The notes under the pieces are model-generated. The model was given only the letters and a program-made list of their open reading frames with translations, did no database searches and had not been told where the DNA came from. The translations under genes and the position numbers were made by a program. A stretch of DNA of 64,000 nucleotides from Aldehydirespirator sp965248735 (GTDB taxonomy: Bacteria; Actinomycetota; Acidimicrobiia; Acidimicrobiales; Aldehydirespiratoraceae): the NCBI GenBank assembly GCA_965248735.1, contig OZ252146.1, positions 806,001 through 870,000 of the forward strand, in the 5' to 3' direction. Below are positions 1-7,565 of the stretch, in pieces; the first letter of the stretch is position 1; every line of letters starts with the position of its first letter.

Positions 1-2
1 AG

Positions 3-269
3 CCCCGCCAGCAGCCCCGCCCCCGCCAGCAGCCACAACCAGCCCGGCCGCCGCAGCCTGTGGGCGCGCCCGACGGGCGAGGTTCCAATGGTCCGGTGCC
101 GGTCCCGCAGCGCCCGCCCGCCCAGGCGCCCCAGGCGCGCCCTGCCGCGCCGCCTCCTCGGCAGCCTCAGCCGGCCGCGGCCCCGCCTCAGCGCGGCCCG
201 GCTCAGGCGCGGCCCGCCGCCCCCGACGCGCCAACCCCCGGCCAGGCGCCCGTAGAACGCGCCGGATAG
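3..269 (+). CDS. Pro/Gln-rich C-terminal tail, probably of TadA/CpaF ATPase (5' end outside window)
   Basis: This open frame runs in from the left edge and stops 6 nt before tadB. It encodes only a Pro/Gln/Arg/Ala-rich tail (PRQQP, PAAAPPQRGP). The same tail at 6969-7559 is preceded by a stretch that looks like the end of a TadA/CpaF secretion ATPase, and tadA normally lies directly upstream of tadB. I therefore infer that this is the 3' end of tadA. No catalytic motif is visible here, so the identity depends on position and on the second copy. Confidence 0.5.
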   Translation, partial: PRQQPRPRQQPQPARPPQPVGAPDGRGSNGPVPVPQRPPAQAPQARPAAPPPRQPQPAAAPPQRGPAQARPAAPDAPTPGQAPVERAG

Positions 270-275
270 GCCGCC

Positions 276-1187
276 ATGGTTCCGCTGGCTGCCGTCCTGT
301 TCGGAGCGCTGGTGGGCGTCGGCCTGTTCGCGGTGGTTCTCGGCTCGCAGAAGCGGCCCGTGCGCGAGAAGCACGCCCGGCTGCGCCAGTTCCGGTCGCG
401 GGCGGCGCGCATCGAGCTGTCGTCCTCGACGAACGACACCCTGGCCATGTTGGGCCTGGGGGCTGTGCTGGCCTTCGGTGCGTGGTACGCCACCGGATGG
501 CCGGTGGCCGCACTGATCGGCCTGACCGCGGGTGTGATGGGGCCGATGATGTGGCGGGCGCCCCGCAGGCGCCGGGCGTTCACCGACGAGATCGAGGCCT
601 ACTCGCAGTGGACCGAACAGATCCGGGATCTGGTGGCGGCCAGCGGCTCGCTGTTCGAGGCGGTCACGCTGACGGCCGAACAGGCCCCATTGCTGTTGCG
701 CCCCAAGGTGGTGCAGATGGCGTCGATCGCGCGGACGCTGGGGCTGCCGGCCGGGCTGGACTGGTTCGCGGCGGAGATGGACTCGCCCTTCGCCGACCGG
801 CTTGTGCTGGGAATGAAGATCGCCTGGGACTCCGGCGCCCGGGTGAGCGAGGCGTTCGAGAGCACGGCCCGATCCATGCGGGCCGAGGTGGAGATGCGCC
901 GGCGCAACGAGGTGGCCAACGCCCGGGCCTGGACGCAGGTCATAGCGATGGTGGGCGTGACGGTGGTGTCGGTGCTGTTCATGTTCGTGTTCAACAAGCC
1001 GTTCTTCGATCCGTTCGGCTCCACGATCGGCCAAGCAACCCTTCTGGCCGTGGGGGTGCTGATCTTCGGCAACATCTATTGGGTGCTGAAGCTGTCGGAG
1101 TCGGGAATCCCGGTGCGCCTGCTGGCCCCGGACGGCGACAAGCTGGCCGAGGGTGTGGTGGCCGCGCTCTCCGGAGAGGACCAGTGA
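276..1187 (+). CDS. tadB: Tad pilus inner-membrane platform protein TadB (copy 1)
   Basis: This 303-residue protein has the length and layout of TadB, the GspF-type (T2SSF) platform protein that works with TadA and TadC to assemble Tad pili. Hydrophobic segments lie near residues 5-23, 57-95, 222-242 and 253-272. A cytoplasmic helical domain (about 105-220) sits between the second and third. The ATG follows the upstream stop by 6 nt and tadC starts 4 nt after its stop, so these genes are one operon. It differs from the copy at 7566-8477 only at residue 231 (Val here, Gly there). The family call is strong from topology and pairing; function is by analogy. Confidence 0.85.
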   Translation: MVPLAAVLFGALVGVGLFAVVLGSQKRPVREKHARLRQFRSRAARIELSSSTNDTLAMLGLGAVLAFGAWYATGWPVAALIGLTAGVMGPMMWRAPRRRRAFTDEIEAYSQWTEQIRDLVAASGSLFEAVTLTAEQAPLLLRPKVVQMASIARTLGLPAGLDWFAAEMDSPFADRLVLGMKIAWDSGARVSEAFESTARSMRAEVEMRRRNEVANARAWTQVIAMVGVTVVSVLFMFVFNKPFFDPFGSTIGQATLLAVGVLIFGNIYWVLKLSESGIPVRLLAPDGDKLAEGVVAALSGEDQ

Positions 1188-1191
1188 CGCC

Positions 1192-2088
1192 ATGGTGATC
1201 CTGCTGGGCGCCATGGCCGGTCTGGGCCTGCTGTTCATCGTGTTGGGGCTCATGCCTCGGCCGGTTCGAGCGCCGCTGCCGACCACTCCCGATGCTGAGC
1301 GCGGCGCCGATGACGGTTCGGAGGGCACCGGGGCGGTGCAGCACGCCACCCGCCGGGCGACCAGCAGGATCGAGACGGACCTGCACTCCAACTTGTTGCT
1401 CAATCAGGACGCCCGCATGGTGGGCCGCAGCCTGGAGACCCACGCCCTGCACAAGATGGCCGGGCTGGTGCTCGGCGCGGCGCTGCTGGCCGCTCTCGGG
1501 TTCTTCGCCAACACACTGTTCGAGCTGGAGCTGCCCCTACTGGCAATCGTGGCCGTCGCGCTGGCCGGGGGGCTGTTGGGATGGTGGGTGCCCGACTCGA
1601 TCCTCAAGACCGAGGCCGCCAAGGAGCGGGTGTTGTTCCAGCAGGTGACGGAGTCGTGGCTGGAGCTGGTGGCCCAGCTGGTGACCGCGGGGGCCGACAC
1701 GTTCGGCGCGCTGGCGGCGGCCGCGTCCTACAGCGAGCAGCCCGGGTTCGTGGTGATCCGCGACGCGCTGCGGGTGTCGGCTGCGAGCGGCGAGCCGCCG
1801 TGGACGGGGCTACGCAGGCTGGCCGACGACCGCAGGCTCCGGTTCCTGGACCCGTTCTGCTCGGCCCTGGAGCTGGCTGGCACGACCGGCGCCGGGTCGC
1901 GCCAGGCGATCCTGGCCCAGGTGGAGTCGGCCCGCTCCAAGGCGATGCTGGAAGCCGACGCCGCCGCGGCCTCCTCGGGCGAGAAGATGGGAGCGCCCCT
2001 GGCGCTGATCGGCGGCGCCTTCATGATCCTGATGGGCTACCCGCCCCTGGCCGGCATCATGGACTCGTCCACCCTTACCGGTCTGTAG
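1192..2088 (+). CDS. tadC: Tad pilus platform protein TadC (copy 1)
   Basis: This 298-residue protein is the second T2SSF-type platform protein. Membrane segments are at about residues 3-19, 84-120 and the C-terminal 275-292. The T2SSF core carries the conserved pattern FLDPFCSALELAGTTGAGSR. I chose the ATG at 1192, four bases after the tadB stop, rather than the earlier in-frame GTG inside tadB. The stop codon lies within a 21-bp tandem duplication. The copy at 8482-9378 differs near residues 64-70 (TDLHSNLLL against RDLHSNSML) and near the C-terminus (T against A). Confidence 0.85.
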   Translation: MVILLGAMAGLGLLFIVLGLMPRPVRAPLPTTPDAERGADDGSEGTGAVQHATRRATSRIETDLHSNLLLNQDARMVGRSLETHALHKMAGLVLGAALLAALGFFANTLFELELPLLAIVAVALAGGLLGWWVPDSILKTEAAKERVLFQQVTESWLELVAQLVTAGADTFGALAAAASYSEQPGFVVIRDALRVSAASGEPPWTGLRRLADDRRLRFLDPFCSALELAGTTGAGSRQAILAQVESARSKAMLEADAAAASSGEKMGAPLALIGGAFMILMGYPPLAGIMDSSTLTGL

Positions 2089-2117
2089 TATTCTGAACCG
2101 GTCTGTAGTATTCTGAC
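2077..2117. repeat. 21-bp tandem duplication across the tadC stop codon
   Basis: The sequence ACCGGTCTGTAGTATTCTGA occurs at 2077 and again at 2098. The first unit contains the last codons and TAG stop of tadC. The second tadC copy (9378) lacks it, so it arose after or at the edge of the large duplication. Confidence 0.85.
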
Positions 2118-2122
2118 GCTGG

Positions 2123-2151
2123 TTGACACAACATTCACTGTTAGTTAGTAT
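2123..2151 (+). promoter_or_regulatory. Sigma70-type promoter for the coiled-coil membrane protein gene
   Basis: A perfect -35 hexamer TTGACA (2123-2128) is followed after exactly 17 bases by TAGTAT (2146-2151). It lies 97 bp upstream of the GTG start at 2248. The same arrangement is kept in the duplicate module at 11927-11955, which supports function. Confidence 0.65.
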
Positions 2152-2247
2152 TCTGATCAGAGCTTCGCTGCCGGGCATCGACGGCATGCCTAATGATCCG
2201 TATTGACGCTTGTTCCCAAGCCGTCGCAGCCCGCGGAGGAGTTCTCT

Positions 2248-2751
2248 GTGACAACCCCGGCCCATGTGCACACCGCGATGACCCACCCGCCCGACGCTCC
2301 ACAACCACCTCGCCGCACTGGCACGGCCGCCAGGACCGCCGTCGCGGACAATCTCGTCCCTGGGCTGCTGAGCGCCGCCCTGGTGGCGCTCATGATCTTC
2401 GCCTTCACGCTCCTTGAGAACAGGGTCACCGCAGTGGATAACAGACTGAACGCCTTCGCGGACAGAGTGGACGGCAGATTCACACAAATCGAAGGCAGAT
2501 TCAACGCCCAGGACGCAAAGATCGACCGGCTCGACGCCAGAATCGACGCGCTCGACGCAAAGATCGACGCCAGAATCGACACGCTCGACGCAAAGATCGA
2601 CACCAGAATCGACACGCTCGACGCAAAGATCGACGATCTTGCCCTCAAGGTCACCGCGCTGATCGCCGCCCTGAACAAGACCGAAGAGGTAGAGGCCGCC
2701 CTCGCGGGCGAGATCACCACCAACGCCCCGCCCGCCTCCGACATCGGGTGA
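2248..2751 (+). CDS. Membrane-anchored coiled-coil protein of unknown function (intact copy)
   Basis: This 167-residue protein has a Pro-rich N-terminus, one membrane segment (about residues 36-56, VPGLLSAALVALMIFAF) and a long coiled coil (about 57-140). The coiled coil is built from repeated KIDARIDTLDA-like blocks. I chose the GTG at 2248 because GGAGGAG sits 6 nt upstream; the longer frame from 2203 has no such site. It has its own promoter. Two further copies exist, one reduced to the coiled-coil half (6208-6426) and one frameshifted twice (12053-12554). Its place beside tadC in every module suggests a pilus-associated or scaffold role, but I do not recognise a named family. Confidence 0.7.
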   Translation: MTTPAHVHTAMTHPPDAPQPPRRTGTAARTAVADNLVPGLLSAALVALMIFAFTLLENRVTAVDNRLNAFADRVDGRFTQIEGRFNAQDAKIDRLDARIDALDAKIDARIDTLDAKIDTRIDTLDAKIDDLALKVTALIAALNKTEEVEAALAGEITTNAPPASDIG

Positions 2752-2840
2752 CAGCAGCCCGAACCGCCATAGGCCTGATCGCGTTCGCCTCAGGAGATGC
2801 AAGCAAAGCGCTCGGACTGTTCGCTCCGGTTTGCTAGCTA

Positions 2841-3853
2841 GTGCGGTGTCCACAAACGTTTGCGCGCGTGTCGTTTCTGTGGTGTTTCATGCTGCTTGTG
2901 GGAGTGGTCGGCCCCAGCGGTGGCCTTTCTCGGCTCGGGTTCGGGCGCGTTCGCGGCGTTGCGCGGCGAGCAGGCCGGGGTCTCACTGGCCGTCGCTGTG
3001 GCGGGCCCGGATCGACTTGAGCGCGGCCGGGGTGTTCGCAGCAGACTTGCGCTGTCGCACGACCCCCCACAGGACGTCCTCGCCGATCGAGTAGCAGCCG
3101 TGGAACTGTCGCACCCCGTGGGCCTTGTGGTAGTTCGCCGCGATCAGCGGCGGGCGCCCCGCGAGAGCCCACCCCGCCCCGGCGACGGGGCGGATCGTCA
3201 GCGGCCCGAACTCATCGAAGGCGAAACACCGCCGCGGGAAAGCCCCAAGGACCTCCTCGATGCGGTCCAGCTTGGCGTCGCGCTCGGGGTCGTTGGACTC
3301 CTTCCAAGTCTTGGTGCGCTGAAACGTCACGCCCCGAGCCGCCAGTATCTGGCGGAGCCGCTCGGCGCTGATCTTGACCGCCCTGGTCTGGTTGTCGCCC
3401 AGATGGGCGGCCAGCTTGCGCAGGCTCCACCTCGTGAAAGGCAGCCCCAGCGCCTCAGGGCGCGTCGTGGCCGCCCCGACAATGAAGTCCTCGTCATCAG
3501 TGGTGATGCGGCGGGGACGGCCACCCGCCCACCGAGGGTCCAGCGACGCCATCCCCTCGTCGTTGAACCGGTGGATCACCTCGCGCACACGATCCCTCGA
3601 AGTCGCCGCCAGCCTGGCGATCACAGGCACCGTGTTGCCGCCCGCGGACGCCAGCACCACCGACGCCCGCCGCCGGCGAACCACCGACCCCTCCGTCTTG
3701 CCGCCGCCCCGGCGAACAATCCGCTGGAGCTCACGGCCTTCTTGGTCCGTCAAACGACGAACCCGCAATGGTTTCGACACAACCCGATCAAAGCACGCAC
3801 CCAGCCTCAAAAGGTGGACGCGCCACAACCACCAACGTTTGTGGACACCGCAC
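2841..3853 (-). mobile_element. IS630-family element with perfect 20-bp inverted repeats, transposase truncated
   Basis: The ends are GTGCGGTGTCCACAAACGTT at 2841-2860 and its exact complement at 3834-3853. TA dinucleotides flank it (2839-2840 and 3854-3855), the target duplication typical of IS630/Tc1-mariner elements. It is 1013 bp, short for the family, and its only sizeable frame lacks the transposase C-terminus. It inserted into the GCTAGCTAG motif that precedes the membrane-protein genes elsewhere in this region. Confidence 0.9.
2983..3828 (-). pseudogene. IS630-type transposase, C-terminally truncated
   Basis: The 281-residue frame has helix-turn-helix domains (about residues 25-150, TSRDRVREVIHRFNDEG) and the first catalytic Asp in FAFDEFGPL. 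The frame ends at about residue 281 with no second Asp (usually LDN) and no Glu (usually NxIE), which full IS630 transposases of 340-360 residues have. No other frame between 2860 and 2983 supplies them. The coding start is uncertain: an in-frame GTG at 3780 is also possible. I infer an inactive transposase in an element that might still be moved in trans. Confidence 0.85.
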
Positions 3854-3879
3854 TAGCTTCCTCCGAAGATAGAAATCGA

Positions 3880-3919
3880 GAGTAATCATCGCGTAAAAAT
3901 GGGAGTAATCATCGCGTAA
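3880..3919 (+). promoter_or_regulatory. Direct repeats upstream of the ATPase gene
   Basis: The 17-bp sequence GAGTAATCATCGCGTAA occurs at 3880-3896 and at 3903-3919, 23 bp apart, just outside the IS end and 38 bp before the start at 3957. Spacing of about two helical turns would suit a repressor or activator site. This is inference only. Confidence 0.45.
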
Positions 3920-3956
3920 TATCGGGTATGAGAGCTGAGATCAGTAGGCTAGGGGC

Positions 3957-5186
3957 ATGGACGCTTACGTGCCGAGGCTGGTGGACCCCCTGTTGGAGGA
4001 GTATCTCGCGGAACTCCCCGCGGTCATGGTGGTCGGGCCCCGCGCCTGCGGCAAGACCACCACCGCAGCTCGGCTGGCCCGCGGCGTCGTGCGGCTGGAC
4101 TCCGACGACGCCGCCGCGTTCCGTGCCAGCCCCGACGCGGCCCTTCGCGGCCGAGACGAGCCCGTGCTGCTCGACGAGTGGCAGATGGTTCCCGAGGTGC
4201 TTTCTGCAGTGAAGCGGGCGGTGGACGCCGACCGCCGGCCGGGCCGCTTCCTGATCACCGGCTCGGCCCGCACCGACGGAACCGACCGGTTCTGGCCGGG
4301 CACCGGCAGGCTGGTAATGCTGCGGATGCTCCCGCTGACGGTGGCCGAGCAGCAGCGGCGGCCGGTGCGGCCGCTCATCGACCGGATTGCGGCGGGCGAG
4401 CCGCTGGTCACCACCCCTGGCCGGACGGCGGACCTGCGCGACTATCTGGAGCTCGCACTGCGCGGCGGGTTCCCCGAGCCCGCTCTGGAGCTGGGCGAAC
4501 GGACCGCCCGGGCCTGGCTGGAGAGTTACGCAGACCAGGTGGCCCTGCGCGACGCCCGCCTCCACGGCCACGCGCCCGACGCGGCGCGGCTGCAGCGCTA
4601 CCTGGAGGCGTGTGCCGTCGGCTCCGCGGGCGCGGCGCACCACAAGACGCTCTACGACGCAGCGGGCATCAGCCGCAAGACCGCCCTGGCCTACGACGCT
4701 TTGCTACAGGACCTCATGATCACCGACCACGTTCCCGCATGGTCGACCAACAGGCTCAAGCGCCTGAGCCGGACGCCGAAGCGCTACGTCGTCGACGCCG
4801 GCCTGCTCGCCGGCATCCTGCGGGTCACCATCGACGATGTGCTGGCTTCGGCAGGCCTGCTCGGCAGCATGATCGACACGTTCGTGGTGGCCCAGCTCCG
4901 GGCCGAGGCGACCGTGGCCCGAACCCGCTACCGGCTGTCGCACCTGCGCGAGCAGGACGGCCGTCGAGAGGTGGACGTGATTGCGGAACTCGGCGGCGGC
5001 CGCATCGTCGGCCTCGAGATCAAGGCCTCTGCGAACGTGAGCCGATCCGACGCCCGCCACCTGGAGTGGCTGAGCGAGGCTATGGGCGACCGCTTCGCGG
5101 GCGGCGCAGTACTTCACACCGGCCCCGACACGTTCGAACTCGCCGACCGCATCGTTGCCGCGCCGATCTCAACCCTTTGGACATAG
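3957..5186 (+). CDS. AAA ATPase with C-terminal DUF4143 domain
   Basis: This 409-residue protein begins with an AAA_14-type ATPase: Walker A GPRACGKTT near residues 27-35, Walker B-like EPVLLDEWQ near 69-77 and sensor-like LITGSAR near 99-105. The C-terminal half (about 185-370) is DUF4143-like. It contains REVDVIAE followed by LEIKAS, which resembles the D/E-x-K core of PD-(D/E)XK nucleases. The family is widespread and horizontally mobile; its role is not established. It stands alone on its strand next to an IS and a toxin-antitoxin pair. The ATG at 3957 gives a normal N-terminus for the family. Confidence 0.85.
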   Translation: MDAYVPRLVDPLLEEYLAELPAVMVVGPRACGKTTTAARLARGVVRLDSDDAAAFRASPDAALRGRDEPVLLDEWQMVPEVLSAVKRAVDADRRPGRFLITGSARTDGTDRFWPGTGRLVMLRMLPLTVAEQQRRPVRPLIDRIAAGEPLVTTPGRTADLRDYLELALRGGFPEPALELGERTARAWLESYADQVALRDARLHGHAPDAARLQRYLEACAVGSAGAAHHKTLYDAAGISRKTALAYDALLQDLMITDHVPAWSTNRLKRLSRTPKRYVVDAGLLAGILRVTIDDVLASAGLLGSMIDTFVVAQLRAEATVARTRYRLSHLREQDGRREVDVIAELGGGRIVGLEIKASANVSRSDARHLEWLSEAMGDRFAGGAVLHTGPDTFELADRIVAAPISTLWT

Positions 5187-5245
5187 CGTTGGCCATCGGC
5201 GCGCTCGGGGTCTCACCCTCGCTTCCACCTCGTTTCTGAGAGCCG

Positions 5246-5671
5246 CTATTCCCCGGCTGTCCAGTACTGCTGTATCTGCTCGATCGCTGTTTGCCTGCTC
5301 ATCTCGACAAGCTGCTCGTCGGTCAGGCCGACCCGGTGTTTGAGCAGGTAGAGCAGATCCGTCGGGATAGCCCCAGCCGGCGCCGCGGGTGCGCCCCGGT
5401 CAGGCCGGGTGCCGAGACGCACGCACCGCCAGAACTCGTCGGGGCTGGTTTGGAGCTGGTCGCGGAGGATGTGCGACCAGAGGGCTGCGCCGTAGGCGGT
5501 GCGATCCGGTGGCCTGGATATCCGGGTTCGCAGAATGCTGCCGGAGGGAAGCTCGAGCTCGTAGGTCTCGTGGTGGGTGGAGCGCCTGCCGACAGCGGAC
5601 CTGACGAGGTGCCATCCCTCGGTCTCGCAGAAGCGCAGGTGGTCTCGTCGGGTGGGCGCCGGATGGCTCAC
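5246..5671 (-). CDS. Toxin-like partner of the Phd-type antitoxin
   Basis: This 141-residue protein starts with GTG at 5671, overlapping the antitoxin stop by four bases (GTGA), which couples the two genes. It has the pattern RFCETEGWHLV, then HHETYELELPSGSILRTRIS, and SHILRDQLQTSPDEFW. From memory this matches actinobacterial proteins annotated as cytotoxic translational repressors of toxin-antitoxin systems. No catalytic residues can be assigned with confidence. The pairing with a Phd/YefM-like gene is the main support for a toxin role. Confidence 0.65.
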   Translation of the reverse strand: MSHPAPTRRDHLRFCETEGWHLVRSAVGRRSTHHETYELELPSGSILRTRISRPPDRTAYGAALWSHILRDQLQTSPDEFWRCVRLGTRPDRGAPAAPAGAIPTDLLYLLKHRVGLTDEQLVEMSRQTAIEQIQQYWTAGE

Positions 5672-6078
5672 TGCCGGCTGCCGCGCGCCCATTCGGCTAT
5701 GTCGGCGTCGGAGCTCAGTGACACGAACTGGACGAGCGGCCAGTGGTGCAGGTGGTTGGGGGCGAACCGCAGTCGCGTCTCCCAGTCTTCGGCGTACTCG
5801 CGCAGGGCGGAGACGAATTCGTCGACGGCCTCGTCCAGGTCGGCACCGTCGGCAGCGATCGGGGTTCCCGGCAGAAGCACTGACCACCCCCCTGCCTCGG
5901 CAACCGCTTCGGGCCGGCCCAGCCGCCGGGAGTCCAGCAGGACCTCTCGCAGCTTTCCGCTCTCGATCAAGGCGACTTGCTTTCCGTGGCGCTGGACGCC
6001 GATCGGCATCCCCGCTTCTGCGGTGTCGAGCACCTCTCGGAGTTGGCTGCGCGTGTCGGTGTATGAGAGGTATTCCAT
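5668..6078 (-). CDS. Phd/YefM-type antitoxin
   Basis: This 136-residue protein starts MEYLSYTDTRSQLREVLDTA, the typical Phd/YefM N-terminal DNA-binding fold, followed by HGKQVALIES. It is longer than most Phd proteins (about 80-90 residues); residues after 85 would bind and neutralise the partner. GGAGACGGACG precedes the ATG. It lies directly upstream of and overlaps the toxin-like gene. The palindrome at 6106-6129 is a likely autoregulatory operator. Confidence 0.75.
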   Translation of the reverse strand: MEYLSYTDTRSQLREVLDTAEAGMPIGVQRHGKQVALIESGKLREVLLDSRRLGRPEAVAEAGGWSVLLPGTPIAADGADLDEAVDEFVSALREYAEDWETRLRFAPNHLHHWPLVQFVSLSSDADIAEWARGSRQ

Positions 6079-6105
6079 CGTCCGTCTCCTGATCGCCGAC
6101 CGAAA

Positions 6106-6129
6106 CGTACATCAAGTACTCAATGTACG
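6106..6129. promoter_or_regulatory. Operator-like palindrome of the Phd-type module
   Basis: CGTACAT and ATGTACG are perfect inverted arms separated by 10 bp that themselves centre on AGTACT. The site lies 28 bp upstream of the antitoxin ATG. Phd-family antitoxins usually repress their own promoter through such palindromes, so an operator is likely. Confidence 0.6.
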
Positions 6130-6207
6130 CAACCCTCCGGGGCCATAGCCAACGAAGATCGGGCTTGATATTGATTGAGGTTGGCGGTAGTTTGCCGAAT
6201 GAGCTGA

Positions 6208-6426
6208 ATCACCGCCCTCGAGAACACAGTCGACGCCAGATTCAATTCCCTCGAAGAGAGGATGGGAGCGAGATTCGCCGCGCTGGAAGACGACGTGGGC
6301 GAGATCAACCTCAACCTGACGGCGCTGATCGCCTCGTTGGAACAGACCGAGGACGTCGACGCCGCCCTCGCCGGTGAGATCACCGGCAGCGCCCCAGACT
6401 CCGACACCGCAACCCATCCGCCCTAG
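6208..6426 (+). pseudogene. Remnant of the coiled-coil membrane protein (C-terminal half only)
   Basis: An open stretch of 72 codons, ITALENTVDARFNSLEER onward, aligns with the coiled coil and tail of the protein at 2248-2751 (LTALIASLEQTEDVDAALAGEIT against LTALI-type and EEVEAALAGEIT). The membrane segment, N-terminus and start codon are missing. It precedes a leader and a truncated membrane-protein gene in the same order as the module at 12.0-14 kb. Confidence 0.75.
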
Positions 6427-6530
6427 GGGTCTCCTAGACCCGGAGGCCGCCCAGATGGCCGATAGTCCCGGCCCACAGCTGGCGATGCCGCGTCGGTAGC
6501 AGCGGCGCTCGCGGCTTGCTTCGGTTCGCT

Positions 6531-6568
6531 GGCTAGCCTCCCTCCCCATTGACGCCGACGCCGAGCAC
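6531..6568 (+). repeat. Shared leader preceding M-EPS membrane-protein genes (copy 1)
   Basis: A GGCTAGCCTC...CCCCATTGACG leader followed by GCCGAGCA leads into the start codon at 6569. Similar leaders sit before the genes at 12677 and 13890, and similarity extends into the first codons (TEPS or AEPS). It may be a promoter or 5' untranslated element copied with the genes. Confidence 0.6.
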
Positions 6569-6970
6569 GTGACCGAGCCTTCCGCCGTCCTCGACGACGA
6601 AGCCTCAGGATGGGCCGCGGACACGGTCGAAGAGGACGTCGAGGACGCGCGAACGCAGAGGCGGCGCATGGCCGCAGTTTGGCTGGGTGCTGGCAGCGCG
6701 GTGGCGGCGATGGTGGGGGTGAGTTGGTACGTCGTAGTGGGACACGGCGGCAACGCTCCCGGCGGTGACATGATCGGACACGCCGCCGCCGCCGAGTGGC
6801 TGCGGACACTGCCCTGGTGGGACTGGCGGGGCTGGTCGGACTGGTTCTACGGCGGCCAGGCCATCGGCGTGAACTATCCGCCACTGGTCCATGCCTGGCT
6901 GCGGTTCACCCATCCGACCCACGGCCAGATGGCAGCCGTCGCCATAGGACTGCTGGTGCTGCTGCCGTGA
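6569..6970 (+). pseudogene. Truncated GT-C-like polytopic membrane protein
   Basis: The 133-residue frame closely matches the first 130 residues of the protein at 13890 (GDMIGHAA, LPWWDWRGWSDWFYGGQAIG, NYPPL). It breaks off after GLLVLLP at about 6968, where the sequence switches to a TadA-like tail. The stop TGA is created by the junction. It is therefore a deletion product joining two genes. The start is GTG at 6569. Confidence 0.8.
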
Positions 6971-7559
6971 GGTGTTCGCTCCGGGTCCCGACGGGGTCGG
7001 CGTCTACTCGACGCCCTTCAGGGCCGACGGCGAGCCGCTGGCCCGGCTCGTGGCGGCCGGGCTCGACCCCGCGGAGCTGGGCGAGCCGTACCGCCCGGGG
7101 AAGGTGGCTCCTCAGGCCCAGCCCCAACAGCCCCAGCCGCAGCCAGCCCCAACCCGGGTTCAGCCGCAGCAGCCCCAGCCCCGCCAACAGCCACAACCAG
7201 CCCCACCCCGCCAGCAGCCAACCCAGCCCCGCCAGCAGCCCCAGCAGCCACAACCAGCCCCACCCCGCCAGCAGCCAACCCAGCCCCGCCAGCAGCCCCA
7301 GCAGCCCCGCCCCCGCCAGCAGCCACAACCAGCCCGGCCGCCGCAGCCTGTGGGCGCGCCCGACGGGCGAGGTTCCAATGGTCCGGTGCCGGTCCAGCAG
7401 CGCCCGCCCGCCCAAGCGCCCCAGGCGCGCCCTGCCGCGCCGCCCCCTCGGCAGCCTCAGCCGGCCGCGGCCCCGCCTCAGCGCGGCCCGGCCCAGGCGC
7501 GGCCCGCCGCCCCCGACGCGCCAACCCCCGGCCGCGCGCCCGTAGAACGCGCCGGATAG
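6969..7559 (+). pseudogene. C-terminal piece of TadA/CpaF-like ATPase with Pro/Gln repeats
   Basis: Right after the junction near 6968 the frame reads EVFAPGPDGVGVYSTPFRAD, then LARLVAAGLDPAELGEPYRPGK, which resembles the final lobe of CpaF/TadA ATPases. A long tail of QQPQP, APPRQQPTQP and PAAAPPQRGP repeats follows. The ATPase core with Walker motifs is absent. From 7291 the tail matches the window's first 269 bases. An in-frame GTG at 6972 could start translation, but I regard this as the stranded 3' end of tadA. Confidence 0.6.
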
Positions 7560-7565
7560 GCCGCC

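Larger units (their letters stand above)
1..2088. repeat. Left copy of a >2 kb tadB-tadC segmental duplication
   Basis: Bases 1-2088 match 7291-9378 with a constant offset of 7290. The only protein differences I see are TadB V231G and a handful of TadC residues near position 65 and at the last residues. The similarity stops abruptly just after the tadC stop codon in both copies. The left limit lies outside the window. Such near-identity suggests a recent duplication or continuing gene conversion. Confidence 0.95.

Noticed and set aside
2834..3885. Plus-strand frames across the first IS element (for example from 2860)
   Set aside because: They are antisense to a recognisable IS630 transposase.
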